Positions 35,730-44,681 of a stretch of 58,530 nucleotides of DNA are shown piece after piece. The notes under the pieces were generated by a model. It was not told where the DNA came from, did not search any database, and was given only the letters and a program-made list of their open reading frames with translations. How positions within the stretch are numbered: the stretch's first letter is position 1; each line of letters opens with the position of its first letter. The position numbers were made by a program, and so were the translations under genes. Source of the DNA: Deltaproteobacteria bacterium (GTDB lineage Bacteria; Myxococcota_A; UBA9160; UBA4427); assembly GCA_002691205.1 (NCBI GenBank), contig NZHD01000070.1:1-58530 (forward strand), read 5' to 3'.

Positions 35730-36203
35730 CTTCTTTCATCTCCATCTAGCAGTTTTGACAAGTCTGGTTCAGCTTCGGCATTTCCGTAAACGCTTCGCCA
35801 TATTAAATTAAATATAGGGTGGAGAGGATATCGCTGATATCTCCGGCGCGCATTCTATCAGCGATCAGCCCTTGTCGGCTGGTGTGAGCGGCGCTGTGCG
35901 CCGTTGTCGTTGTGGGCCCTGGGTTCTGAGGCTATCTGACTCCGGTGGGCCTCATCGGCGAACGCTCTCCGGGTCTATTCTCTAGGTCCTCTCGTTTTTG
36001 TAGGGGACTCGATGGTCTAGGGGGCTCTGGAGAACGTGAACGGTCGGAGATCGAGGGGTGCTCGGTTGATTTAATTTTTTTACCAAGGACTCGCCTTTGT
36101 GAGCATAGGAGGTTGTACAGTAGGGGAGGTTGAAGCCTGCCCCATGACTTGTCCGTGACGATTCTCGGTTCGGTGAGGGAGGGCGATCAAGATGTGGAGA
36201 TAG
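35730..36203. other. divergent intergenic region with repeats
   Basis: The region lies between the leftward CoA transferase and the rightward acetyltransferase. It contains an AT-rich TATTAAATTAAATATAG near 35802, a tandem GATATC pair at 35827-35841 (palindromic hexamers three bases apart), and a small hairpin CGGCGC/GCGCCG at 35889-35903. These suit promoters and an operator. No gene is evident. Confidence 0.5.
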
Positions 36204-36926
36204 ATGGCTTTGAGTGAGATCAATGAAAATGAGACCTCTCAAGGGAGAGGGCCCGAAGCGATCGCTCCTCTTTATCTTCGATTTTTTTTTCGTCTTGTTC
36301 AGGCATGGGACCGTGCGCGTCTTGCCCGCCGCGTTCGTGCTTATCCGGGCTTACAGATTGACCCCGAGGCCAGTTCAAATCTTGCGGTAGCGAGATGGGA
36401 ACTTGGAAAGAATGCTCGGGTGACCATTGAAGCGGGTGTTGTGGTTGAGCGGGTTTCGAAAGCGTTACGTATCCATGTTGAAGATGGAGGAGAGCTTAGA
36501 ATTGGTCGCGATACATGGCTCAGAACTGAAGTGGAACCCGTGCATTTAGTGGTCTACCCCAACGGGCGTTTGACTATCGGTCGTGAAGGTTGGTTGAACG
36601 GCTGCTTAGTATCCTGCAAAAAAGAAGTGACCACGGGTGCTCGTACCTGGATGGGTCCGGGGACCCACGTCTACGACTCCGATCAGCATGATTTTGATGA
36701 TCAGACGCCCGAACAGAGTGCGCCCGTACAAATGGGAGACCATATTTGGGTGGGAGCAAGGGTGATGGTTCTCAAGGGAGTCAGCATCGGATCTCACAGC
36801 ATTATTGGAGCGCATTCCTTGGTCACGCGCGATGTATCTCCTCACTCCGTCGCCTATGGAATTCCCGCTGAAAAACGTGGGGAAGTGGGCGATCGGACTC
36901 AGGCGTCGGCTGTGGTCAAGGAATAG
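36204..36926 (+). CDS. hexapeptide-repeat (LbH) acyltransferase
   Basis: The C-terminal half carries the left-handed beta-helix signature of O-acyltransferases of the WcaF/WbbJ type: YDSDQHDFDD near the catalytic loop (with the usual catalytic His), IWVGARVMVLKGVSIGSHSIIGAHSLV and the closing HSVAYGIPA. These enzymes transfer acetyl or similar groups from acetyl-CoA to sugars of capsule, LPS or exopolysaccharide. The N-terminal 55 residues are amphipathic and may associate with the membrane. GGAG lies four to five bases before the ATG. The gene is monocistronic, but its role fits the surface-glycan theme seen near 18-27 kb. Confidence 0.87.
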   Translation: MALSEINENETSQGRGPEAIAPLYLRFFFRLVQAWDRARLARRVRAYPGLQIDPEASSNLAVARWELGKNARVTIEAGVVVERVSKALRIHVEDGGELRIGRDTWLRTEVEPVHLVVYPNGRLTIGREGWLNGCLVSCKKEVTTGARTWMGPGTHVYDSDQHDFDDQTPEQSAPVQMGDHIWVGARVMVLKGVSIGSHSIIGAHSLVTRDVSPHSVAYGIPAEKRGEVGDRTQASAVVKE

Positions 36927-37015
36927 ACGATCCAAACTGGTTTTATATGGCACCTGGTCGAGTGCATACAATGGAGAGCTGTATCGAGTTCTGAAGTTCC
37001 TCGACGTACTTTAGA

Positions 37016-38152
37016 TCACAGACCTTTACTCGGGTTGATTAGAAATTTTGAACCGGTGGCTTGTTGACCGTAAACCCCTATTGCATTGAGGGTCAGGGCC
37101 TCAGTCAGAGAAACAGTTTCGCTGTATGAACTGGCGAAAGTCGTTTTGACATCCCGGGCGACGCGCTGTTGTAGCTTGGCGCCTTCTTCCATTCCGATTT
37201 TTTCAAGGAAAGGAGTGAGCAGCCATCCACCAATCCCCCAAGCCATGCCGTAGTTTCGCTTCAGCACAGTCGCGGATCGGTCGAGTCCTCCGTAGACATA
37301 AACCTGTTTGTGTGTGCTCGAGCCGTAGCCTGAGAATTGACCATCGGCCATAAGGGCTCGCTCCATGGCCGTGAGAATCTGACTGGCCAGTTCGCCTCCG
37401 CCGGTGGCATCGAAAGCAAGTGTGGCGCCGGTTTCGGTTAGAGCCGCAGTGAGATCATTCAGGAAGTTGTCCGAACTCGAGTTGACCACATGCTTGGCTC
37501 CGATATCTCGCAGAATCTTTTCTTGCTCGGGCTTACGCACAATATTGACGAGTTCCACGTTGTCTTGCTGGCAGATCTTGTTGAGCATTTGCCCGAGATT
37601 CGATGCGGCCGCCGTATGGACAAGGGCACTGTGGCCTTCGCGTCGCATGGTTTCGACCATCCCAAGAGCGGTAAGTGGGTTTACGAAACAAGAGGCGCCT
37701 TCAGCTGGTGTTGTGCCATCGGGAAGAGGCAAGCATTGAGAGATATGTAGTTTTCGGAATTGGGAATACATTGCTCCCCCAATGGCCGCGACGGTTTTGC
37801 CCAACAGGGCCTGGGCGGCGTCCGACTCGCCTGCAGCCACAACCACGCCGGCTCCTTCGTTACCCACAGGCATAGATTGTCCGACTCGGGCGGCTGCGCT
37901 GGGCATTAAGCCTGGCGGGATTTCGGCAGTGATAATCGGCTCATCCGATGTGCCTGAAGCTTTTGCGGTGCTCATGTCGGCCGGTCCAAAGAGGAGACCC
38001 AAATCCGATGGATTGATGGGCGTAGCTTCAATCCGCACCACGACTTGGTCCCCTTGAGGTTTTGGGATTTGGATATGTGCGAGTGAAAGCTCAAGAGTAC
38101 CGTCTTCTTTGACAAGAGAGCGGAGTTGGAGTTGGAGATCAGCGTCAGACAC
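37016..38152 (-). CDS. MDR-family zinc-independent NADPH:quinone-type oxidoreductase
   Basis: This 378-residue protein is a medium-chain dehydrogenase/reductase: NEGAGVVVAAGE marks the catalytic domain entry, SCFVNPLTALGM is the linker, and AAASNLGQM with NIVRK is the nucleotide-binding Rossmann part. The catalytic-zinc cysteines and histidines are missing, as in quinone oxidoreductases, so it should reduce quinones or enones with NADPH. The start is a GTG with GAGG upstream. It is convergent with the acetyltransferase and follows the sulfatase gene on the same strand at a 166-base distance. Substrate unknown. Confidence 0.88.
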   Translation of the reverse strand: MSDADLQLQLRSLVKEDGTLELSLAHIQIPKPQGDQVVVRIEATPINPSDLGLLFGPADMSTAKASGTSDEPIITAEIPPGLMPSAAARVGQSMPVGNEGAGVVVAAGESDAAQALLGKTVAAIGGAMYSQFRKLHISQCLPLPDGTTPAEGASCFVNPLTALGMVETMRREGHSALVHTAAASNLGQMLNKICQQDNVELVNIVRKPEQEKILRDIGAKHVVNSSSDNFLNDLTAALTETGATLAFDATGGGELASQILTAMERALMADGQFSGYGSSTHKQVYVYGGLDRSATVLKRNYGMAWGIGGWLLTPFLEKIGMEEGAKLQQRVARDVKTTFASSYSETVSLTEALTLNAIGVYGQQATGSKFLINPSKGL

Positions 38153-38318
38153 GATGGCACCTCACATTTAGTTAAGGAAGGACCCGAGAGTATGCTTAAG
38201 GAAGTTTCGAGTGCAAGGTCTTCCATTTGGATGATGAAGCTTTAGTGCAATGTGGCCCCCATCGTTCTCTCGGAGCCGGTACAAGAGGTTCCATCCGATG
38301 GCTTCGAGCGAGAAAATC

Positions 38319-39983
38319 TTAGTTCGACCAGTAGATATATTCGTCATCTGGCGCGTCAGCTTCGGTCAGGTCTTTATCAATGTTAATGGCCATTGAGGCT
38401 TGGGCGGGCCAGGCCGGAGGGGCTTGCTCTGCATTATGGGCGGCCAGAGCAGCCTGTAGTTCAGCTACTTTTTCGGGGCGTTCTTTTGAAAGATCTATTT
38501 GTTCAGTGGGGTCCCGAGTGAGGTCGTATAGCCAAACACGACCCGGGGGGTCGCTCACGTTGAGTTTCCATCCACCTACGAGAGCAGACTGCGATGTGCC
38601 GCTGCGCCAGAAGAGTGACTCGTGCGGAAGGCCTTGAGCTTCACCCGTGATGAAGGGCAATAAATCGACCCCATCAATTTTTCGATCCGTAGGCAAAGGG
38701 GCCCCGGCTGCAGCCGCTGCGGTGGCGTAGAAGTCAAAGTGATGGACGGGGGCTTCGACTTCTGTCCCAGGTTCAATACGTCCGGGCCATTTGATGAAGA
38801 ACGGCACGTGAATGCCACCCTCAAATAAAGTGATCTTCCACCCTCGGAAGGGGTCGTTGACATCAGGCAACCCGATATAGCCTGCGCCTCCGTTATCGGA
38901 TGTAAAGAGAATGACTGTGTCATCGGCAATGCCATTACGTTCTAAAGCCGCAAGGACCTCACCTACGCTGCGGTCGAGGGATCGAATCATCGCGGCGTAG
39001 ACTCTCTCTCGATGATTTTCGATATGAGACAAAGCTTCATAATCTTCTTTTGTGGCTTGTAGAGGTGTGTGGGGTGCCCAATGCGCGAGATAGAGAAAGA
39101 AGGGACGGCTCTTGTTCGCATCGATAAACTTGACTGCCTCATCGGTGTAATAGTCCGTGAGATACCTTTCGGGTTCAAAGTCTGCGCCGCCATTGAAGGA
39201 GGCAGCGAAACGAAGGGCAGCCCAAAGAAATCGGTCAATTGGATCAAAATCTTGTTTCGAGTTGACTACGTCGGGGTCGTCCTCGGGAAGGTAGAGGCCG
39301 CTCGACATAAGAAGGCTTTCGTCGAAACCCTGTCCGTTGGGCGCCATGTCCCCCGATCGCCCAAGATGCCACTTTCCAATATGTCCCGTATGGTAGCCCT
39401 TGTCTCGCAAGAGTTCGGCGATCGTGATCTCTGAAGGGGGCATTCCCATTTCTTCATAGCTGACGGTCTCCACATCTTCATAGCGAATGGGCCCACGAAG
39501 TCGGTTGTCCTCGGCCTCGGAGAGAAGTCCTACGACGGTCATCATGCCGGGTGGGGTGGGCGTGAACTCAAAGCCGAATCGCGTGCCATAGCGTCCAGAC
39601 ATCAATGCGGCCCGGGAGGGAGCGCATGTTGCATTGGCTGCATACCCGTTGGTGAAGTTGGCCCCCTCCTCGGCAATAGAGTCGATATGGGGCGTCGGAA
39701 CGGTCCCGGCAGCGACTCCCCCCCCGCCGAACGTGAGGTCATTCCAGCCCAAGTCATCGGCTAGGATCATCACGATGTTCGGAGGTCTCTCCGCGGAGTT
39801 TTGCGTCAGCGTCTCTTTGTTCTGAGACCATTGGACTTCTTGATTTGGGCCGACCGGCCGTTGGCTATTCATCGCGATTCGAATCAGTCCAAGGGCAATG
39901 TCTGTCCGGTTGACATAAACAATTGAGCATAGAATGACCAGACTGATCACGAGGCTTAAGATCCACCGTAGACTTTTACTCAT
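38319..39983 (-). CDS. exported arylsulfatase-like sulfatase
   Basis: The type I sulfatase signature C-A-P-S-R occurs at Cys120, which a formylglycine-generating enzyme should convert to the active aldehyde. Metal ligands Asp76 and Asp77 are in LADDLG, and the later conserved GKWHLG and FTSDNGG motifs are present. A hydrophobic segment at residues 7-24 exports it or anchors it to the inner membrane. The ATG has GGGAGAG five bases upstream. The 554-residue length is normal for the family. It probably removes sulfate from a polysaccharide, steroid or aromatic sulfate, which makes sense for a marine organism. An imperfect hairpin (AGGCTT/AAGCCT at 39996-40015) lies in its leader. Confidence 0.9.
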   Translation of the reverse strand: MSKSLRWILSLVISLVILCSIVYVNRTDIALGLIRIAMNSQRPVGPNQEVQWSQNKETLTQNSAERPPNIVMILADDLGWNDLTFGGGGVAAGTVPTPHIDSIAEEGANFTNGYAANATCAPSRAALMSGRYGTRFGFEFTPTPPGMMTVVGLLSEAEDNRLRGPIRYEDVETVSYEEMGMPPSEITIAELLRDKGYHTGHIGKWHLGRSGDMAPNGQGFDESLLMSSGLYLPEDDPDVVNSKQDFDPIDRFLWAALRFAASFNGGADFEPERYLTDYYTDEAVKFIDANKSRPFFLYLAHWAPHTPLQATKEDYEALSHIENHRERVYAAMIRSLDRSVGEVLAALERNGIADDTVILFTSDNGGAGYIGLPDVNDPFRGWKITLFEGGIHVPFFIKWPGRIEPGTEVEAPVHHFDFYATAAAAAGAPLPTDRKIDGVDLLPFITGEAQGLPHESLFWRSGTSQSALVGGWKLNVSDPPGRVWLYDLTRDPTEQIDLSKERPEKVAELQAALAAHNAEQAPPAWPAQASMAINIDKDLTEADAPDDEYIYWSN

Positions 39984-40185
39984 AGGACTCTCCCGAGGCT
40001 TCGTAAAAAAAGCCTTTAATGAAATGGCACTACTTAACAGAGAAATGTTTTATTGGATTGAAAGTTCACTCGAACGTGCTCGTTGTTGGACCTTGATGAA
40101 TGGGGGATGTATCTAGCTGGATTTTTATTACGTTAAAATCCTTCTGGACTCATCCCCTTGATTAGACCTGACTGTTTTGGATAAT

Positions 40186-40854
40186 CTATTCATAGAGGTG
40201 GCTCTGTGCCTCTAAGGCCTCTTTGCTGGCTGCTCGCAGAACGGCTGACTCTAGTTCTCGCCTAGCCGTGGCTGTGAGGCAGGGCATAAGGACGGTGAAG
40301 TGTTGCTGAAGGCCTCGTTTCTGATCGGTCCAAGTGACCTTTTCAAGGGCCTCAAGCTCCCGAAGATGATCCATCCAGTAGCGGCTGACAATCCAGAGGG
40401 AGCGAGAAAGAGAATTGAGATCGATTTGTAGATCTCTTCGAAACATGCCTTCTTTTTTCATTTTGCAAAGGAGCTCGTGCAGTATTTTTAAGTCAGCTTC
40501 CATGTCGCGGTCTCGTCGAAGAGGGTTTGACCTGCTGGAGAACTGCGCATGATCACGCAGCAAGAAACGATTTTCCCAAGTGTCGTTCATCGAGCTAAGC
40601 AACAGCTCGACATAGTCGTCTGTTACGTTTCCGCTTTGAAAGATTGCGCGATGTGATCTGACTCTAGCCCTTACCTGCTTTTCAATCTCCAGTGCGAGTT
40701 CGCTCTTCGTTGAGAAGTGATAGGTTAAGTTACCCTGGGCAATGCCGATGCTCGCTGCAATCTCGGAAAGGGTGGTCGTAGCATAGCCTTTTTCATTGAA
40801 GAGCTTGCGGCTCGCTTCAAGAATCCGATCTCGAGTGGAGGTGAAGTCATTCAT
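40186..40854 (-). CDS. TetR-family transcriptional regulator
   Basis: The N-terminal 50 residues form a TetR helix-turn-helix: TRDRILEASRKLF..., LSEIAASIGIAQGNLTYHF. The C-terminal helical part is the ligand pocket. It diverges from the GST/acyl-CoA dehydrogenase operon at 40951-43311, and a perfect inverted repeat (40918-40933) lies between them, so it probably represses that operon and itself and releases on binding an acyl or aromatic compound. No strong ribosome binding site is visible before the ATG at 40854. Residues 130-145 (CKMKKEGMFRRDL) are basic. Confidence 0.9.
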   Translation of the reverse strand: MNDFTSTRDRILEASRKLFNEKGYATTTLSEIAASIGIAQGNLTYHFSTKSELALEIEKQVRARVRSHRAIFQSGNVTDDYVELLLSSMNDTWENRFLLRDHAQFSSRSNPLRRDRDMEADLKILHELLCKMKKEGMFRRDLQIDLNSLSRSLWIVSRYWMDHLRELEALEKVTWTDQKRGLQQHFTVLMPCLTATARRELESAVLRAASKEALEAQSHLYE

Positions 40855-40917
40855 GCACTGGAGTTTCTAAATCTTTTGGATGATTGTGTTGACGGTTTTC
40901 AGGTCTTGATTTAATTA

Positions 40918-40933
40918 TAGGTTACAAAACCTA
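40918..40933. promoter_or_regulatory. putative TetR operator
   Basis: TAGGTT, a four-base spacer ACAA and AACCTA form a perfect inverted repeat in the 96-base gap between the divergent TetR gene and the GST-like gene. It sits 64 bases before the regulator start. Its symmetry and position are what a TetR dimer site would show. Confidence 0.6.
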
Positions 40934-40950
40934 AACCCTTTAGCCATCCT

Positions 40951-42000
40951 TTGCGCATCAGGAGACACAAGCTGACTCTTCCAAATCCTCTTCAAATGTT
41001 GGGGGCTCCTGGGTCTCCGTATTCACGAAAAATGCGGTCGCTTCTTCGTTTTCGGCGCATCCCTTATGTCTTTATCCTGCAGAACTCCCGGGAGTCTCAG
41101 GCTCTTCCTGTGCCTAAGGTGCCATTGCTGCCTACGTTTTTGCTTCCTGGGGATGACGGGGAGCTTGCACCGGTGACCGATTCAACTCCGCTTATCCGTC
41201 GTTTTGAAGAGGCTCTTGTGGAGCGATCCGTGATGCCCCCGGACCCTGGCTTGGCGTTCATAAATGATTTGCTTGAGGACTATGCGGACGAATGGTTGAC
41301 TAAGTGCATGTTTCATTATCGCTGGTATCACGAGGCGGATGCGACGAAGGCACGCCACGTCTTGCCGCATTGGGCTATGACTGATTTCAGCAATGAGGAA
41401 ATGGCCCCGATTCAGAAAATGATTGGAGATCGACAGATTGATCGACTGGGTGTTGTTGGATCAAACGATACGACAGCGTCTGTCATCGAGGAGAGCTACC
41501 TCCGGTTCTTGTCTGTGTTTGATCAGCAATTGCAGGAGAGCCGCTTTCTGTTCGGCCGAAGGCCGTCTTCCAGTGACTTTGCGCTCATGGGGCAATTGAC
41601 TTGTCTTGCTCTGTTTGATCCGACTCCTTCGGCTATTGCGGCGAATCAATTTCCTCGCGTCTATGGCTGGACAGAAGTCATGGAGGATCTCTCGGGCATG
41701 GAGGTTGCCGAAGAAGATTGGTTCGACCCGAGTGAGGTGACGCAGTCGTTGCGTTCATTTTTGGGGGAGGTGGGGCATTACTATGCTCCTTTCTTGCTTG
41801 CGAACTCGGAAGCGCTTGAGGCAGGCCTTGATCGAGTGGAAACTGAAATTTCGGGATGTGCTTGGGTGCAAAAGCCTTTCCCGTATCAGGGTAAATGTCT
41901 TAAGTGGCTGAGAGAAGGCTATGTAAGCCTTGCCCCTGAGGCCCGTGAAACAGTGAACGGTTTGATTGAAGGCACGGGCTGCGAAGCTCTCTTTGCGTAA
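40951..42000 (+). CDS. glutathione S-transferase family protein
   Basis: The N-terminal part has the thioredoxin-like GST pattern GAPGSPYSRKMRSLLRFRRIPY followed by VPKVPLLPTF and DSTPLI, the cis-proline and SxxI segments that hold glutathione. The helical domain is longer than usual, so the protein has 300 or more residues. The start is uncertain: TTG at 40951 or ATG at 40996, neither with a strong ribosome binding site. It precedes an acyl-CoA dehydrogenase by 81 bases and is divergent from a TetR regulator, so it is probably induced by a substrate of that regulator. It may conjugate or isomerise a reactive intermediate of the route. Confidence 0.75.
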   Translation: MRIRRHKLTLPNPLQMLGAPGSPYSRKMRSLLRFRRIPYVFILQNSRESQALPVPKVPLLPTFLLPGDDGELAPVTDSTPLIRRFEEALVERSVMPPDPGLAFINDLLEDYADEWLTKCMFHYRWYHEADATKARHVLPHWAMTDFSNEEMAPIQKMIGDRQIDRLGVVGSNDTTASVIEESYLRFLSVFDQQLQESRFLFGRRPSSSDFALMGQLTCLALFDPTPSAIAANQFPRVYGWTEVMEDLSGMEVAEEDWFDPSEVTQSLRSFLGEVGHYYAPFLLANSEALEAGLDRVETEISGCAWVQKPFPYQGKCLKWLREGYVSLAPEARETVNGLIEGTGCEALFA

Positions 42001-42081
42001 TGATCGGGAGGAGTTCGACTCCTTTCTGAAAATTGAAGAGCGAAAGAGACTTCCTGCAATCAATGATAAGGAGTGAGAACT

Positions 42082-43311
42082 ATGGGTTTTGAACCAACCG
42101 AACGCGTGCTCGAGATATGCGCGCGTGTTGATGCCTTCATGGATGAACATATCTTTCCGCGTGAGCATGAGTATGAAGAATTCGTGATGGATCAGAATAA
42201 TCTATGGAAGACGCCACCCTTTGTTGGAGAGTTGAAGGCCAAAGCACGTGAGCAGGGATTATGGAATTTCTTCTTGCCCAAAGAGTATGAGCCATGGAGC
42301 CCCGGCCTTTTAAATGTCGAAATCGCGCCAATTATTGAGACGATGTCGCGTGTGCCATGGGCCCAAGGGATATTCAACTGCAATGCGCCGGATCGCGGGA
42401 ACATGGAGGTTCTAGCTAAATACGGAACAACCGCACAGCAAGATCAATGGCTAAGGCCTCTTCTTGACGGCGAAATTCGTTCAGCGTATGCGATGACAGA
42501 GCCTCAAGTGGCTTCCTCAGACGCGACAAATATGGAACTAGAGATCCGCCGCGAGGGTGACGAGTATGTTCTAAATGGTCGCAAGTGGTGGACGACGGGT
42601 GTGATTAATCCTGATTGCAAAGTCATGCTGGTCATGGGGAAGTCGAACCCTGAGAACGATCGACATGCACAGCATTCTACGATTCTCGTGCCTACGGATA
42701 CACCTGGGTTTAAGGTGGAGCGAGCCCTGCGTGTTTTTGGAGATTATCACTCGCCCTCAGGAGAAGGGGACTGCAGCTTTACCGATGTTCGCGTACCCGT
42801 AGAGAATATGATTCTGGGAGAAGGTCGCGGTTTTGAGATTGCGCAGGGCCGCTTGGGGCCAGGGCGTTTTCAGTATGCGATGACTTTCGTGGGAGCGGCG
42901 CAGAGATGTCTCGACTTGATGTGTGAGCGGGCCACGTCCCGGGTGGCTTTTGGTGAAAAGCTCAGTGAAAAGACAAGTGTCCAGCACGAAATCGCACGTT
43001 CTCGATGTGAAATTGAGCAGTGTCGATTGCTCGTTTTGGCGGCGGCAGACAAAATGGATCGCGAAGGAGTGGCGGGCTCACGAGACTACATCTCTATGGT
43101 CAAAATTGTAGCTCCGCAGATGGCGCAGAACGTTGCAGACCGAGCGATTCAAGTTTTTGGGGGGATGGGGGTCTGTCAGGATACACCGCTCCCCCATGTG
43201 TTTGCGCAAGCGCGTTTTTGTCGGATCGCAGATGGTCCTGATGAGGTCCACATGTCTCAACTCGGGAAGTTGACAGTCCGACAGGCATTAAGTGAGCTGT
43301 CTAATGACTAG
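42082..43311 (+). CDS. acyl-CoA dehydrogenase, FadE/ACAD11-like
   Basis: AAGGAG eight bases ahead of the ATG at 42082 fixes the start; an in-frame GTG at 42073 overlaps the ribosome site. The protein has the acyl-CoA dehydrogenase signature: YAMTEPQVASSDATN, WWTTGVINPDCKVMLVMGK, VFGDYHSPSGEG and IADGPDEVHM, with FAD and acyl-CoA binding implied. The enzyme introduces a double bond into an acyl-CoA in beta-oxidation. Its length (about 409) and the IQVFGGMGVCQDTPL segment match ACAD10/11-like enzymes that prefer long or branched chains. The gene is second in a TetR-linked operon, so the substrate is probably the inducer or its product. Confidence 0.92.
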   Translation: MGFEPTERVLEICARVDAFMDEHIFPREHEYEEFVMDQNNLWKTPPFVGELKAKAREQGLWNFFLPKEYEPWSPGLLNVEIAPIIETMSRVPWAQGIFNCNAPDRGNMEVLAKYGTTAQQDQWLRPLLDGEIRSAYAMTEPQVASSDATNMELEIRREGDEYVLNGRKWWTTGVINPDCKVMLVMGKSNPENDRHAQHSTILVPTDTPGFKVERALRVFGDYHSPSGEGDCSFTDVRVPVENMILGEGRGFEIAQGRLGPGRFQYAMTFVGAAQRCLDLMCERATSRVAFGEKLSEKTSVQHEIARSRCEIEQCRLLVLAAADKMDREGVAGSRDYISMVKIVAPQMAQNVADRAIQVFGGMGVCQDTPLPHVFAQARFCRIADGPDEVHMSQLGKLTVRQALSELSND

Positions 43312-43924
43312 CTCTCAGTCTCTCAATAACAACATGCTGATAGACTGTCACAAGCTCCACGGTGAGCTGCTCAACCGAGAGAACGGAACAGTTTGGCAGA
43401 CACACGGACCCATCAGTCGTGAAGAGTACCTTGCTCTTGAGCTTCCGGAGAATATGGTCAAGGTCGGTGTAGGCGTGGGCATGATGGACCAGCATTTCTT
43501 TCGCCGATCGCCTGGGGCAGAGGTGGATGGCCCCGTAGCGGAGTTTGAGATTTCGGGGCATCTCTTTATTCATTGCGCGAATCCGCCCAAAGGGGGACCC
43601 GAAACGCCTATTGAAAACGGGCCCAAGCTTCTTCGTGTCGATAAGCATCACTCTCTTATTTTCGACGCTGGAAGTGACGTGTTTTCAGTTCGGGATCAGG
43701 AAGGGCAGGATTTCGTGCAGGTCATTCAGGCTTCGCCCGAAGGTGGAGGGATCCTTCAGCCTTCAGGCAATGCTCAGAGTGGATTGGACACGCTTCTGCC
43801 TGAGGGCTGGTTGCTTAGATCGAAAAAGGTCGAGTCAAAGACGACGATTCATCTGCCGAACCCGACGCAAGCCTGGTTCTTCGCCAATGGCGCGAGTTTT
43901 CAGGGGCCTGTCGATCCATTCTGA
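43304..43924 (+). CDS. conserved hypothetical protein after acyl-CoA dehydrogenase
   Basis: The ATG at 43304 lies inside the end of the acyl-CoA dehydrogenase gene and the two overlap by eight bases, which suggests translational coupling. The 206-residue product has no signal peptide. It is beta-rich (VKVGVGVGMMDQHFF, VDGPVAEFEISGHLFIHC, HSLIFDAGSDVFSVRD) and may be a small cytosolic beta-barrel. I do not recognise the family. By context it should assist the acyl-CoA dehydrogenase route, for example as a binding or regulatory protein. A start at GTG 43292 is less likely. Confidence 0.65.
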   Translation: MTSSQSLNNNMLIDCHKLHGELLNRENGTVWQTHGPISREEYLALELPENMVKVGVGVGMMDQHFFRRSPGAEVDGPVAEFEISGHLFIHCANPPKGGPETPIENGPKLLRVDKHHSLIFDAGSDVFSVRDQEGQDFVQVIQASPEGGGILQPSGNAQSGLDTLLPEGWLLRSKKVESKTTIHLPNPTQAWFFANGASFQGPVDPF

Positions 43925-43942
43925 GAAGAAAAAGAGGGCAAG

Positions 43943-44632
43943 GTGAGAATCATAAAGTGGGCTTTGCGAGGGGTTCTGTTTTTCGTTTTCATTGTGATGG
44001 TCGGTTTTTGGCAAATGTTTCTGTCGTCACGCCCGCCGCTGACCACAGATCCCGCCACATTGGCTGGCGATGGAAGTGTGATTGATTACTGTGAACTGCC
44101 GATTCTTAATGGGCAAGGAAAGGGTGCAGCGGATATTCCGAAAGGGAATACACCGGGTTGCAGTTATCAGCACTTCCCTTTGCCCATTCTAGCGGAGTGT
44201 ACTGAACCACTGATTGAGGGCGCCGACGATATTCGCGGCCTTTGGCTTGGCGTTGAAGGGGGGCATGCGGGACATGTGGAGAGAGTCGAGCAGTGCGGCC
44301 GCCGTACCGTGATAACTACTTCAGGGGTTATCCACGATGCGGGCCCGAATAGTACGCTGGGCGAAAATACGAACGACACAGAAGGTTCAGTAGCGTTCAC
44401 GATGGGGGGGCAAGAGTATTGTCCTCGCACCTCAGCTCAGATGGTCTGGGACGCGGGCGTGCTGAATTTTCACATTTTTGGCTGGGGCCCTGTTGTGGTG
44501 AAACGTTATCTTGATGGCGACCAGCTGGTCTGGGAATATCTGGATGGCAGCCTCACGCGGATGGACCGAATTTGCGCCTTACCGGCGACTGCTAAAACCC
44601 CTAAGCCGAGAGGGCTCCGTTTAAGTTTCTAA
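43943..44632 (+). CDS. membrane-anchored hypothetical protein
   Basis: A GTG start with GAGGG close upstream gives a 229-residue product that opens with one membrane helix (WALRGVLFFVFIVMVGFWQMF) and a beta-rich exterior domain. The domain carries cysteines in YCELP, GCSYQ and ECTEP, and repeats of GH and DG, consistent with a small lipocalin-like or SH3-like fold, although I cannot name the family. It lies 18 bases after the previous gene and probably belongs to the same operon. Its task is unknown. Confidence 0.65.
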   Translation: MRIIKWALRGVLFFVFIVMVGFWQMFLSSRPPLTTDPATLAGDGSVIDYCELPILNGQGKGAADIPKGNTPGCSYQHFPLPILAECTEPLIEGADDIRGLWLGVEGGHAGHVERVEQCGRRTVITTSGVIHDAGPNSTLGENTNDTEGSVAFTMGGQEYCPRTSAQMVWDAGVLNFHIFGWGPVVVKRYLDGDQLVWEYLDGSLTRMDRICALPATAKTPKPRGLRLSF

Positions 44633-44681
44633 AGCTCCGCAGGAACTTGAGAGAGAGGGGTCTAAGGTGGGTTTCTCGTTT

